Assembly (NCBI GenBank): GCA_013399855.1 | Contig: VXAY01002115.1 | Coordinates: 500,585-564,584, forward strand | Reading direction: 5' to 3' | Source of the DNA: Oxyruncus cristatus | Lineage: Eukaryota; Chordata; Aves; Passeriformes; Cotingidae | Length of the DNA stretch: 64,000 nt | Part shown: one piece after another, positions 11,901-23,500 of the stretch | Position numbering within the stretch: position 1 is the first letter of the stretch | Layout of the letters: every line of letters starts with the position of its first letter | The notes under the pieces: generated by a model | Databases searched by the model: none | Told to the model about the DNA's origin: nothing | The model's input: the letters and a program-made list of their open reading frames with translations, nothing else | Program-made: the position numbers and the translations under genes

Positions 11901-14900
11901 TACTGTTTTCTGGTGTATCTTAATTGATCTTACAGAGTTCTGTCTCTACGTCAGTATACCAAGAATCCTGAATTAAATTGCATTTAGGCAATTGATTTGC
12001 ATTGGCTTTGCGTAGAGATGTAGGTGCCATTTATGCTTTTGTGTTCTGGAAATTTAATATTCCTCACATTAATGCCAAGAATCTACCACGATTACTGTTA
12101 AGCAACCGTTAATATGAATTCCCTTGCACTGCCATCATGAAGAATGATACTAATGATGTGCTTTTTGTCTTTGATGTGGGTAACACGTAGTCCTGAGAGT
12201 TAGAGAGTGCTAGACCGAGAACTAATCACTCTTAGACATTGGTGATATAAGTTATTTTTTTCCAATTTCAGCCTATAGTAGAAGGTACCAGTAATGACAG
12301 ACCAGATACTGGCCTATGAAGGTCACACCTACAAGTCTGTTGCCTACAAATGTGAAAATAGGGCCAACTCTGAGAATGTCTTTGGGAGAGAAAACACAAC
12401 TGCATTGAATGTCTCTCATGTGGAACTCATTTTGGTCAGTCTGCTTTCAGAATGATTTCTACCAAAAGCAGGATTTGAAAGGCTCGATTCATCTTTGTCG
12501 TTCACCTAAAACATCCATTCTTCAAGTCTTATCACTTTCCATTAAAAGACTTATGCCTCACTTCTTACTGAAAACTTCTGTGTTGCAGATGATAATCTAA
12601 GATATATAGATTCGGGATATAAATTTGCTTACAGGAATTGTGGAAAAAAAAAACCCCAGTTTATAGAAAATGGGAGAATTGTAAGAAACTGTGAGAAAAT
12701 GAAAAAGATAATTTCTTGGCTCCTAAGAAAAAAAATGATGCCCTGTACTTGTAGACACTTATCCTGCATGGAGTCTTTTCATTTTTCTCTGGGTAATTCA
12801 GCACCTCAAGAATCCGGTGGAAATTTTTTTGTTCATGAAATATTTTCTTCTCAGCATGAGGCCATTGCCACGGTCAGGAACCTCCAGCAGGCTTGCTGGG
12901 CTGGGAAAGCTAAAATGCTGCTGCTCATCGTGGCAGCTGACACAACAAGTGGCACTGGTGAGCAATTATAGTCTCATGACCATATACTGTGAGTTGGTTA
13001 ATTGTCTTTTGCTTGGAGTTAAACAAACTGGAAACTTCAGATGGCAGGGCACTGCCATTTTTCAAGGGAAATTGCAGAAACAGAAAATCTATAAAGAGGG
13101 CACATATTTCACACGTTTTCTCCACTTGCTGCTGAGACCATTATTAATGCTGCAATTTAAAAATAAAAGATACAGAACATTAGAGTTCTGAGGGAAGTCT
13201 CGTTTTCATGAGTTAGATTAATTCTTCTCATTGATAAAGTCTTGAATACTGTAGAAAATTAGGGAGGAATTTTCAGTCTCAAAGCCAACCCTGCTTTGCT
13301 CTTCGCCACAGCAGTAGCAGTGTTTGGGGTGGAGTAACTGGGATGGCTGGCGTGTATTTAATAGCATCTTAAACCTGCTAAATAAGAACACTTTCTTTGG
13401 GCCAGATCCTGTCCTGGACCAAATCTTGTGTGCAAATGCCCAGTGCCAGTAGGAACAGGGGATAAACCAAGCAGAAAATGACACGAAAAAAAAGTCCTGA
13501 TAGAAGTCTGGCTCCCCTTATGTTTTAACATAGTTCATTCATTTTTCAAGTCTGTTGTTGTTAGAACTGCCTTTATGGTAAGCTTGACTGCTCTTTGCAA
13601 AGTTAAAGAGAGTATTTTGATTTCTATGAAGCAGATATTCTAAAGTTGGCTTGATAAACCCCCATTGGTATCTTCAGGGAACAAGTAGATTAAACAAGTA
13701 ATTGTACCATAAGGCTTTTAGAAGTTAGTAGATTTAAATACCTTGTATGAATCTCATCTTAATGTAGCCTTTTGTCTACAGTGCTTCCTGCCAAAAAAAC
13801 CTCCTGACAGGAAATAAACATTAAAATAATCTTTAATCCCTTGTCTGGTCTATTACCATTAACAATTGATGCACTTTAATTTTGTGGGATTTTAACTACA
13901 AAATGGAATGGCTAAGTAGTGATAATTGGGTTTGGAATTATACGGTCATTTATATCAACAGAAATGCAAGTGGCTGGGAGGGTGATTAATTATTTAACAT
14001 TTCCTGGCTGTAGTTCCTATTATAGAATTTTCTGATATATTCTGCTGTGAACAATTATCACCAAATGAGGATAAACAAATCTGTGATGTGAAGTCTTATT
14101 TATAAATAAACTATATTTAGAAAATGTCTATTGCATTTGCATTTTCCCTTTCTTTGTGACAGGACTGTCACAATCAGCTTGTTTTCAAGGTTCTCTGCCC
14201 TCTTGCTAATTCTTCAGGATCACACCCCAGATTTTGTGCAAGAAAAACAGAGCTTTAGAACATCCTTAAAATAATTCCTATTCCAAATAAAGATGCGGTT
14301 TATACAGTCACGGTAATGTTTGCATGTTCTGTCCCCCTTTCATTCCCTAATAATAGAATTAGGGCATGCCAATGTATTAGAATTTAATCCAAGTGCTGGC
14401 AGCAGACAAGATGATTTAATGTGTCCAACTCATGAAGATTTGGGAGACGAATGCTGGTGTTTCCCCTGTTAAATAGAGTTCTCTGGCGTTTGAGCTCTCA
14501 TCTTTGGTAGCTTTGTTTAAGGGAGTTCACATGTCACATTCTCTCTCCTATGGAGTCTGGCTGTCACTTTGGTGCATCATGTTTATGTGTCCTGGTTGAT
14601 ACAAATACAAGTCCAATTTGCAATTCGTTTTTCTCTTATTTTCTTACAATATGTTTACTAAAAAAAAAAAATCACGCGTATTCTGATTATCTGACAACAT
14701 AACACAAAGTAATTCTAATTATTGCTTTCCAAACCATTTTTTACTGACAGTCACCTGAAAATTTTCCCATCCTTAATTTCCATTAAAAAAACCCCAAACG
14801 ACTACAACCCTTAGTTTGAAAGAGATTACAGAAAGTGCCTAAGTTTTTCTTCTTCAAGGAGAACTCCTAACGATCATCCCAGGCAGTCTTACCCAGAAAA

Positions 14901-17900
14901 CAAAATCCAGTTTACATGCTTATATATCAACAAAGGAGGAACAACAAGATGATGATAATTATTGTTATTGCAGTGCCTAGATTGTTAGTCACAGATAAGG
15001 ACCCAGCCATATTAATAAATATGCAAAATCAACCAAAAAGATTGTCCCGAGTCCGTACTGCTTAAAATTTAACTGTTAATCAAAAGCCAGGGATACAGAT
15101 AGATAAAAAGAACAAGCGTATAATGAGATAATATTAATCAATATGGTAGGCCCTGGTTCTGGGCATGATATTTTTCTGATGCCAAAGGAAAGATTAGGTA
15201 CCGAAGAAAAGGAGATTTTTAATGTGGATTATGAAAAAAGATAATGAGATAATATTGCAAATGCTTGTGGGCAGATCTGTAAGCAGAATAAAAGAAAGCA
15301 TGAAAATGCTTGTTTGAAAATTTAGGAAGTCATCAATGAAAATGACTATCTGGAAGTCGATCTAGGGTGAGCGTTGACATGTTGATAGTTAATCGGGATA
15401 AACTGGATTAAACTGAAGATTTCTCTATAGACAGACTACAGTATTAGAGGAAGAAAGGAAGAATTGGTGGTGAAAAAGTAAGTTTTCTACCCAAGATGCT
15501 AAGCATAATGAGTGCAGAAGCAAAGAGGTGAGATATTTGTGGGTTGGACCTTCTTGTGGGTGTGTGGAGTAAAAGTGTTATAGTTAGAAGAAAGAATTGG
15601 CAGCAAACCAGACAGAAAGAAGTCGAGAATAGAAATGTGCACACAGATGAGAAGTAAGTTCTGGTGAGCTGGCAGTGATGGCAAGTCCAGAGGTTTGCTG
15701 AGTAACACTGGAGGAGTTCACAGCAGGGGAGTTGACCAACCACATTGTTAGAGGGACAGGTCATGTCAAGAAGACAAAAAACTTAATTGCAAGAGGAAAG
15801 AAACAGGCAAGAATATCTTCAAAACCAAGGTGCAGTAATCTCTTCCATGTTCTTTACACAGCATCTGTGCAGCCTGTGTTCATGCTGGCTATTTAGTAGT
15901 GCTTAGTGGCCTTGAAAGTGGGAGAAAGCAGTTTGGAAGAGGCTGTCCTGGCTGGGTCAGCTTGTAATTCAGTGTGGGAAAACATATGGTCAGTAATGCT
16001 GAACAGCAAGGGAGCTGATGTGGGACAGAACGGGCAACTGATTGCCTTAAGGATGAATCATTAATGATCAAAATTCTCTGTCAGCTCAGCCCTCTCTACC
16101 CCAGCTGCAGGGCCAAGCACAGTTGTGCCCATTAACCTGCCTCCTCTCTTTAATTCAGGAAAGATTTGTGCGTTATCCCAGAGAGCCTCCAGTAGCCTGA
16201 CGTGTGTGTGGTGTCCTGGAGAGGCAGTGCAGGCAGGTAATGTGATACAAGCTTAGGTGTGTAGTGTGTTAGTGGAGTTGCACTGAGATGGGCAGTAGCC
16301 CTGGGCAGGAGCCCAGTGCAGATGAAACAATATGCACAGTTCAGCTGAAAGATGAGGGACGGGGCTTAGTGAGGGTGCTGGAGCTGGTGACTCAATGTAC
16401 AGTGCAGGACTATGGGAGAGCCACAGTATTAACACGTCCTTTGTTCGTGCCAGAAATAGATGTGCTTGTCAGCCTTTAGAAATTGAATCTAAGTCAATAG
16501 CAGAGTGTTATGCACTCACAAACATTGAATTTATTTTATTTTAACACACTGGTTAGGTTTCACACTCAGCTTTCCCGTATTTTATGTTATAGTGTGGGCC
16601 TTGAGCTACACTTAAGTGTGTCTCATAAACTAGAGAAGGAAGGTCTATCAGGAAAAACTGTGTAAAACCATAGGCTCCATTTTTCTTTGGGCACACAGCA
16701 CAAGAACGGTGCAATGGTACATCAGCACTGCTGGTTTTGTGTCATTGTCAAAATCTTGGTGTGAGTCAGTGGAGACAATGTGAGACTTTATTCATCTGTA
16801 CACATCCAGTATTTATCAGGTGATGGTCCATTAGTTAATGTGTCAAACTCAGCAGTATGTGAGGAAGTGGCAGTGTGTATAGCACATTAACATGTTTTTT
16901 TAGTTCACACTGATCCAAATGACCTGAAATCTAATTGTATGGATTGCTTATATCTTTTAGCACTTACTGCCATTTAGCAACTGCTATACTTGCTGGAGAT
17001 ACATCAAGGTATGCATAAATACAGTACAGGGGAAACTTTTACTTCGGAAGATTAAAGTATGTTAACACTGCATGTAACTAATTAGAACATATAGCTAGTG
17101 AAGTGTATTTTACATTTTCAAATGAAATTTCTTTCAGCAGATGCTAATACATATTAGGACATCTGTTTATATTTTCCTTCAGTCTTTTTTATAACTGCAT
17201 CTTATTTAAAATACTGTTGTCAGCTGAAATAGTATAGCCTTAAACAATACTACTTGTATATGTAGTTGTGAACTCATATGGCTGCTTTGGAGATGTCTTT
17301 CTGCATAAGCAGATTTTTGTTTTGTTATGTGTAAGTGAAAGATGTATGAAAAGTTGTTTCGCTTCATTTAAATTGGAGCAGGGATGAAAAAGGCAGAAAG
17401 AAGTCAGTAGGATAAAATGTAATGCTATCCCCACTAGGTAAAGTTGTCCAATTACGCCTGGTGTCCCAACTTTTCAACATTTGAATGGCTGGGAGGGGAT
17501 ACTAATTTCAACCTTAATGATCGCTGCTTTAGGAGTCAACATCACAACACTTCACTTACAATTTTAGCACATCTGTCAGCCTGTGCTAAAAAGGAGCCCT
17601 GGGCTAGTGGGTGACTGAAGATCCTTTTATCCCTAGAGAGGATTATGTATTCCCTTCAAGAGTGGGAAAATAAAAAGGTTATAAATACTCACCTACTTCA
17701 CTGCTGCCCGCATTTGCCCTGTTGACAAATAGTGACTTTCACATCCCGCTTTTGCATTCATAAGCACAAAAATAAATAAAAACTATGCAACTTCTCATTG
17801 TATAACACTTATGGAAGCGGCCCATTTATAATGTCACATATTCTGTAGCACCATATAGTCCCTAAGCTGGACATTTTTTTCATTTCAATAGATCACATTG

Positions 17901-18723
17901 ATTTCCTGTATGACTTTATCTACCTAATACAAAGTAGGATTGAACAGTTATTTGTCTGGATTTAGCCTTTCCTTATCAAACATTTATGATTTAGCTGTTG
18001 CTACAACATCTTCTTGGAAGGTCTTTCTTATTTTTATCTTTCCAGGAAGGGTATGAATGTGATAGCAGGGCTGTAATAAATCTATCTCTTGAAAATGAAC
18101 CATATTTTGGGAAGCTGTGTGCTATCTGCTGCCAGGGGAGGGGAATTTGAAGGGGCAGGACAGTCGTGCAAGTGGATTGTTTCTGGGACGCTGTGGGCAC
18201 CCATTAGTAAGAATGACTGACTCTTCTGGTGGAGGGTATCAGTGCATTGAGATTGCAGTCTCCTGGCTGCATGGTAGGCTGGTGTTCTTGAGGTGAAAGA
18301 CCCAGTGGAAAAGAGAGTTTTGCCTGCCCAGGCCAAATTTGTACAGCCATCGTTAGGTTGAAGAAAAATAGCACAAGGTCAGCAGGTTTGTGTCTTCTCT
18401 GTTTATAGAACTCAAAAAGTAAGATCTCAGTTTTATTATTTCTGTCGCTCTTTCAGTTTCTCTATTCTTTATCTAGAGAGGAAAACAAAGTATGTGAATA
18501 CCTGTAATAATACTGACTGTGATTTAATTAAACGTGGAGTAGAAAGTGGATGTCAATAGGACCTTTTCTGGTTACAGCTTATTTTTAAAATTTAGTTTGA
18601 AAGAAAAAACATAATAAACCTATCCATTGTGTATCCCAGGTGTTTTAATATTCCTAGCCAGAGCATTGTACCTGAACATTTTCCAAACAACCTCATCATA
18701 CCGCAGTAATTTATTTTTCATTA
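8985..18723. other. Non-coding stretch, no gene recognised
   Basis: Almost ten kilobases of unique, AT-rich DNA with no interspersed repeat that I can recognise. A 16-bp direct repeat ATAATGAGATAATATT occurs at about 15120-15135 and 15241-15256. From about 15220 to 15780 the plus strand is clearly richer in A+G than C+T. The 16.1-16.5 kb part is GC-richer than its surroundings. Minus-strand frames of 106 and 69 codons at 15444-15764 are products of that purine bias. Confidence 0.8.
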
Positions 18724-18957
18724 CATAATGCTTTTCATTCAGTGATTTCAAAATGCTCTGCTAAGTGTGTTTTTTGAAGTGCCAAACTAAGTGTCATATA
18801 ACCCTGGGGAGATGTCTGCTCGTTTTATTGTGCCTATTTTGCAGACAGGTAAATTCAAATGCAGACACATTAGCAGACACCCTGTGAATGAGTAAAGGAG
18901 GGGACACCAAAACCCTAATTCCTGCCTGCTGAGTGCCAGCCCTAAGCACATGCCCTT
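18724..18957 (+). mobile_element. MIR-like amniote SINE relic, nearly full length
   Basis: This is a decayed tRNA-derived SINE of the MIR / CORE-SINE type, in sense orientation. The family landmarks follow each other at the right spacing. ATGCTTTTCATTCAGTGATT and TCAAAATGCTCTGCTAAG (18728-18765) correspond to the usual block ending in CTCAAAGCGCTTTACAAA. TAACCCTGGGGAGATG (18799-18814) matches the block around CCCTGTGAGGTAGG. GCCTATTTTGCAGACAGGTA (18832-18851) matches the CCCATTTTACAGATGGGGAA block. The remainder to about 18957, with GTGAATGAGTAAAGGAGGGG and GCTGAGTGCCAGCCCTAAGC, matches the tail that normally carries the AGTGGCAGAGC and ACTCCCAGTCC motifs. Divergence is heavy, as expected for a copy older than the bird radiation. 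It encodes nothing. The assignment comes from memory of the family consensus, without alignment. Confidence 0.6.
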
Positions 18958-19941
18958 TTGTTCAATACTCAGAAAGTGCTCATGCTGTGTGTAGGGAAAG
19001 AAGAGGGAAAAAAAAAAACTTTGCAGAAAACTATAAAAGTTAATAATTACGTTGTAAAGGCTCCTTAACTGATAATGAACATTTAATACAGAACCATAAA
19101 TTTGCATGACACTTAGAAAGAAAATGTTCCTTTGTTTTTGTCTTTGCTTCCCAAGCCTGTTTATAGTTAATTTTTTAACCTGCTTAACCGAGGCTGTATT
19201 CTGTCCTGTCTCCTTTTTTTATGTCTCTTCACTAGTGCTTTCAATGACCTCTCAGTAAGTTTCTTTATATAGAAACCTGCTATGCTGTCTTGAATGCACA
19301 AGGTCAATAATGATTACCCTCTAACTTTGAAGGGCATCCCCCTTCTCTGCTTGCAAAGAATATCAAGCCACAAAGTCCCTGCATCCCATAATTGCAATTT
19401 CTCCTATGAAATGCAGTATTAAGAAAGGTATTTTTATTTCCCAAACACTAGAGCTTTACTCCATAAGCACGTTAAGCCCGGTAGAGTCAAGATATAATTT
19501 TTTTCTTTTTTTCATTGCAGAAAAGTAGACTTGATAGTTTATATTTAATTTAAAACAAATCCATATTAATGGAAACATTTTTGTAATATATTTCAAAAGA
19601 AGGAAGCGACCTGTTCTTTTTGAATACGTGGATGGAAAGCTGGATTTCTGTTGTTCAATATCCAAATGATGCAATAAGGGACCACCTTTATTTTTTGTTT
19701 CTAAAGAACTGTATCATGATCTCAGCACACTGTAAAGGCTTCAGAGACTTCGGCATGATCTGTACAGAAAAACTGTTTCTACTGTGGACCGTAGAGGTTA
19801 TGTATAATGAAATTATGCCTATCTTTTGGCAGCAATGGTCCTCTAATAATTATCAATAAACAAAGTCAGTTAGAAGAAACTACAGAAAGGCATCTAGTGA
19901 TAACAAAAAGATGCTTAAGTTGGATTGATACTATAGCAGGC

Positions 19942-20043
19942 ATTGACTGTGTCATTGCAGAGCTTAATAGCTGGAGTCCTGGTTCAATACGATGAACTTG
20001 GGAAGGTTTTCTTAATGAAAGAACTGATGTTTTCTGTTCAGCA
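19942..20043 (+). repeat. Local duplication, copy 1 of a ~100-bp element
   Basis: This is the first of two direct copies lying about 550 bp apart (the other is 20491-20590). The copies start with the same ATTGACTGTGTCAT, share CTGGTTCAATAC, then a 36-bp identical run starting ATGAACTTGGGAAGG, and end in GTTTTCTG plus CAG. Overall identity by eye is about 90%, with a small indel near the 15th base. Two of the differences (ACG/ACA near 19990 and ATG/ACG near 20028) are CpG-type transitions. The copies are unique, balanced sequence, not low complexity. I do not recognise the element: it may be a short unnamed repeat or a duplicated conserved non-coding element. Confidence 0.9.
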
Positions 20044-20490
20044 GCAGCAATAGCTTAACTTTTTCAAATACCCACTTTAAAGCTTATGTGCCACTAATTG
20101 TGGTACCATATAAAAGGAGGTACTGTATTGGCTAATGTCAGAAAATGTGTTCTCATACATAAATGTGAAATAATGAGTAATTTTTAAAATAAATTAGTGC
20201 AGCTATTTTATTTCACGTTAATAAATGCATACACTGCAATTCTTTTTACCTGCAAGTGTATTCTCAAAATGCTGCTTACTTGGTTTTCAGTGTCTTTTCC
20301 ATCAGCTGTGCATTTTCAGGATGTGCTGGGAAATATTATTCCCCCCCCCCTTCCATTACTATACTAACAGCTCAGAAAAAGGCATAGAAGTTGGAAGAAA
20401 TGTGCATTCATGTAAATATCTAAACATATATAAATTAGCTTTAAAAATTGAATTCACTGAACATGAATAGTCACTTAAAGTGTAACTGGA

Positions 20491-20590
20491 ATTGACTGTG
20501 TCATGTATCAGCCTAATAGCTGGAGCGCTGGTTCAATACAATGAACTTGGGAAGGTTTTCTTAATGAAAGAACTGACGTTTTCTGTGCAG
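20491..20590 (+). repeat. Local duplication, copy 2 of a ~100-bp element
   Basis: This is the second direct copy of the element at 19942-20043, in the same orientation. Similarity starts sharply at ATTGACTGTG (20491), with only a faint CTTAA-like resemblance upstream, and ends at CAG (20590). The flanking 3' sequences differ completely, so the duplicated unit is close to 100 bp. The DNA between the copies is AT-rich and includes a C10 run at 20341-20350. The sequence directly downstream (20591-20890) is unusually balanced in composition, but I recognise nothing in it. Confidence 0.9.
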
Positions 20591-23500
20591 TGGTTGCATT
20601 CATCAGACCACATAGTGTTCATTACACTACAAAGGACTGCCAATGTGAATTGTTAGGATCATCTATTAGGTAAAACCGGATGGGGACAAAAGATAGCAGC
20701 GGAATGAGAGACTTCAGTACCTCTGCGGGGTATGGAAGTCCGACTGCTTTGATGACCTTTCACCACTGCATTAGCATCTATTCACTGAGAGATCCCAAGT
20801 TCATACCCTGATTCTGCTAACCAAAACTGGCAAGGAGCCAGTGGTAGGTGCGTTCATCTCACTAGCTGACGTTACAAACTTACCCTGTGCTCTACTGGGC
20901 CGCGTTCTTTAATTTGCTTTGTTTAAATGCCTTGGAAGTTATTGAACAATGGACATTCTCTGGCAATGCTAATTAGGCACTAAAACCCACCCTGGTTTGT
21001 GGTGCTAATTTGGAGAGGTGCCACATACTGGGGTTGATTTCTTCGGAGAGAAGATGAGCCCTGTGCCATTGGGAAATGGGAAAAACCAGACATGCTGATT
21101 GGCAAGGTCGAGGCTGGAAGGCCCATCGCTGACTCAGGAGCAGGCACGTTAATTCCGTGGGGATTTGCATCCACTCTGTCCCTTGCTTACCTAATAGGAG
21201 TATTGTTACGCCGTTTCATAGGGAGCTTAGTGACTGAAAAGAGAGATTTAATAGCAAAGATAAAAGTTTTGCTTCAATTCTCCCAACATCCAGTTATTAA
21301 GAAGCTTGTCTGCTCTATGAGGCAGCCCACCACAAAAGCATTCCCAGTTCACAGACAGGGGCTGTGTTAAAGCACATAACAGCTTAAATTCTTTCCCATG
21401 GATGTTTATAGTAGATGTGTTGGTATCATGCTCGGTTTTCACTCTGACTTTCAGTGTTCAAGTTGAAGTTATGTGAGGGTTACTAGCCTAAAAGTCCATA
21501 CCTCAAGGTCACTCCCCTAACCTTATTTCCCACGTGTTTAAATGTATTTATATAGATAGGTAAAATATGGTAGCTGCTGCCACATAACCTTGTTTCCTTT
21601 GCTGACATCTCTGGCGGGTGAAATCGAATATAAAGCTGTTATTTGGGATAGGGACATGTAATGTCAGTCCTGCTTTGAGAACTGCCATGCTGCTGGTGGC
21701 AGTCAGTCCACCACACTCCCTGCCCAGGCACCACCACTGATACCTTGACGGACACACGGGGCGTAGCAAAGGACAAGCACATAAGAGATGCTGGAAGTTG
21801 CAGTGAATTTTGTGTCCAGCAAAAATTGCTACAGCAGGACTTTTCTGTTCTTTCATTTTATTTTAAGCTTGTTGAAAACGCTCTGTGTATTTTCATTGCA
21901 GCATCTGTGCTCTGTCTTTTACTCCTGTTTCTCTATGGACTGTAGTGCATCAGTGGTAAGTGTTACATAGTTCTATGGTCAGGATTTCAGGGCTCTGTAT
22001 ATCATGATTTTCTGAGCACATATCAGAATTTTCAGAGCACATCAGCCAATTCAGATTGACAGTCTAAAAGAGCAGTACAATGAAAATGTATCCTTGTTGA
22101 TATAAAATAGAAACTAAAGACTTTCAGTTAGTTTTGCTTGCTTTTTTTTTTTCTTTTTTCCTTTTCTTGCCTTTTTAATTATCTAATTAGGGAGAGGTTT
22201 CAGTTTTACTCAAACTGAATTGTCAGGATTTGGGCCCAAATGCTGTTTGCCAGAAAGTTTCAGACTTACATGGGCGTATTCTTGGGAAGTTTGGCTCTGT
22301 GGGACAAAAGAAATAGGATCTGGATAGGCTCTTGTGCTTTGGGAAACTGTGTGACATTAAAACTTTGGGAAGTCAGGCCTTGCTGTGCTGCAGTGGGACC
22401 TCTGAAGCACATATCCCGAACTGAGCGTATCCGTTTCTTGGCTCTGTGCAGCAGGAGATGGGAATGTTCAAAAGAATTAAAGGCCCATGTGAAATAGTGC
22501 CTCCCACTGCTGCTCGCTCTCCCAAAACAACAGCAGAACACACAGGGTTGCTGGAAATGGTGAAGATACTTCCCTTGTGTGGAAGGATAAGCTGCATTAA
22601 ATAACTGGGGTAGGGTTTAAAGAATAAAACTCCAAGTGCCTGGTTTGTACAACATCTCTTGTGCAAACAGATCAGTACTGAGAGAGGTGACAAAAAGAGA
22701 GAGAAAAGAGATAGAAGGCTCATTTGCAAAAACAGGTGACAGCAGAAATTTTGCTGAGGACAAATTAGTCCTTGCTGATGTAGTTGAACAACATGTACCT
22801 GACTCTTCAGATGTCACCAGGGTTCAAATGAAGGGAATGAAGAGGAAACCATCCTGCATAACTGTGATCCTTCAAAGAGTCCCCTGGCTCAGTCCTTGGT
22901 CAGTCACTGGCCCGGCCCCAAATGTGGGAGCAAGGAGTAGCAAGGGGACTAATGTCTTTTGATTTATCCTGCAAATCAGTGAGCAATACAAAAGTTTTTC
23001 AGTATATGCATTTTAAACGTGTTTTTAAGCTGTTACATCTTTTCGGTTATCCGTTGCAATATAGGAGGAAATCAGTTATTTGCCCAAGTTATTTCACTGC
23101 TGAAAATACATCATATCACAGCTTTTATTATGTTGCATTCTCTCCCCTGAGCATGCACTATATGCGCAGGTGACTACAGCTAGAAGCCTGTGAATTGTTA
23201 CTTGCTACATTTAAAATATCCACAAAAATTATCATCATTTTTTGTTGGACCGAAGGTTAAGATGTAGTTTTCTCATTAAAGAAAAATGTACTATTTTAAA
23301 ACTAGAGCTTCCCAAAATTGTATTTGTTTTAATGTTTATAAAAAGAGATTTGAAGATTTAACACCAGCCTATTTAAGATTTTCTGCTTCTTGAAGCACAG
23401 AGCATGGGGGTTGATCCTCCATTACACTAAGACTTATTAATGCCACTCTGCAGGAGTTTTAAAGGGGCTCCTCAAGAGTCTGTGCACAACCTTCACCATT

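Noticed and set aside
23404..23480. Resemblance to an ancient sauropsid repeat (GTTGATCCTCCATTACACTA)
   Set aside because: Only a short block is similar, and the remainder cannot be matched by eye.
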